5,222 nucleotides of DNA from Clostridia bacterium. GTDB taxonomy: Bacteria; Bacillota; Clostridia; Oscillospirales; CAG-382. Positions within the stretch are counted from its first letter, which is position 1, and every line of letters begins with the position of its first letter. Made by a program: the position numbers and the translations under genes. Shown here piece by piece: positions 4,876 to 5,222 of the stretch. The stretch spans positions 1 through 5,222 of the forward strand of contig JAGCNA010000303.1 in assembly GCA_017646185.1 (NCBI GenBank). The letters run 5' to 3'. A model generated the notes under the pieces. It had not been told where the DNA came from, did not search any database, and worked only from the letters and a program-made list of their open reading frames with translations.

Positions 4876-4904
4876 TTGAAAAATATTACAAGTTGCGGTA
4901 TAAT
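4876..4904 (+). promoter_or_regulatory. Sigma-A-type promoter for the CapA-like gene
   Basis: TTGAAA (4876-4881), a 17-nt spacer and TATAAT (4899-4904) lie on the plus strand. Transcription would start near 4911, about 24 nt before the TTG start codon. It is divergent from the cassette B promoter, with 47 nt between the two -35 boxes. Confidence 0.82.
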
Positions 4905-4934
4905 AGTATTATTACGGAAAGGCGGTGACTCCCG

Positions 4935-5222
4935 TTGAACAAAGTATGCGGTACAGACAAAGAAAAAACAAGTATTATAATTACCGGCGATATTGGATTT
5001 GATAAATATATGGCGGGAAAATGGGAGGACGATAAACTGCTTTCACAGCCTCTTTTGGAGTTTTTGCACAGTGGGGATCATCTTTGCATAAACGTGGAGG
5101 GCGCGGTTATTGATGCGACCGACGACGGAAAAAGAGGTGTGTTTTTTCACAGTATGAACCCAAACGCCACCCGTGTTTTTAACAAAATGGGTGCGGATAT
5201 CTGGAGTATCGGAAACAACCAC
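4935..5222 (+). CDS. CapA family (PGA_cap) metallophosphatase-like protein, N-terminal 96 residues (partial)
   Basis: This gene runs off the right edge. The first 96 residues show the start of the CapA / poly-gamma-glutamate capsule protein fold, a metallophosphatase-like domain: ITGDIGFD (16-23) with likely metal ligand D19, CINVEGAV (51-58) with E55 in place of the usual N-L-E motif, and WSIGNNH (90-96), the conserved NNH element. Family members take part in capsule or polyglutamate export or act as phosphoesterase-like enzymes; many bacterial copies have no known substrate. No signal peptide or membrane anchor precedes the domain, unlike classical CapA, so a cytosolic form is likely. The start is TTG 4935-4937: AAGGCGGTGA (4919-4928), close to the full anti-SD complement, lies 6 nt upstream. 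The next ATG, at residue 26, would cut off the D19 motif. Confidence 0.85.
   Translation, partial: MNKVCGTDKEKTSIIITGDIGFDKYMAGKWEDDKLLSQPLLEFLHSGDHLCINVEGAVIDATDDGKRGVFFHSMNPNATRVFNKMGADIWSIGNNH

Overview
The window looks like a chromosomal stretch from a moderately AT-rich Gram-positive bacterium of the Clostridia, most likely a gut-type Oscillospiraceae/Lachnospiraceae relative. This rests on strong purine-rich Shine-Dalgarno sites, near-consensus sigma-A promoters with 17-18 nt spacers, hairpin-plus-T terminators, TGA used as a stop, and protein families common in that group. It is an inference from composition and gene content, not a species call.

Left part (1-2692, all minus strand). 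The 5' end of an Old Yellow Enzyme-type flavin oxidoreductase gene runs off the left edge and has its own promoter. Upstream of it is an apparent three-gene operon read right to left: a GNAT acetyltransferase, a compact GH32 beta-fructosidase / sucrose-6-phosphate hydrolase-like enzyme, and a DUF554 membrane protein. Gaps are 19 and 26 nt, and a good promoter and ribosome binding site lie before the acetyltransferase. I see no terminator after the DUF554 gene.

Middle part (2699-4828, all minus strand). There are two similarly built cassettes with a third gene between them. Cassette B (3958-4828) is complete: promoter, a 195-aa cytosolic protein of unknown function, a 61-aa two-helix membrane protein overlapping it by 4 nt, and a terminator. 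Cassette A (2699-3248) has a promoter, only a short remnant of a paralogue of the 195-aa gene, an intact 99-aa two-helix membrane protein, and an almost identical terminator. The remnant matches cassette B at 70 of 75 nt. This is the most unusual structure in the window: it looks like a duplicated gene pair whose first member was deleted in one copy.

Between the cassettes, 3260-3869 carries a gene with a perfect TTGACA-N17-TATAAT promoter. Its product joins a short N-terminal module resembling the RRXRR/PLMP domain of IscB-type proteins to an alpha-helical C-terminal half. The start codon is ambiguous, and there is a strong internal ribosome binding site before the helical half.

Right part (4876-5222, plus strand). 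A divergent promoter drives a CapA-family metallophosphatase-like protein with a TTG start, which runs off the right edge. No RNA genes, CRISPR arrays, transposases or integrases are visible.
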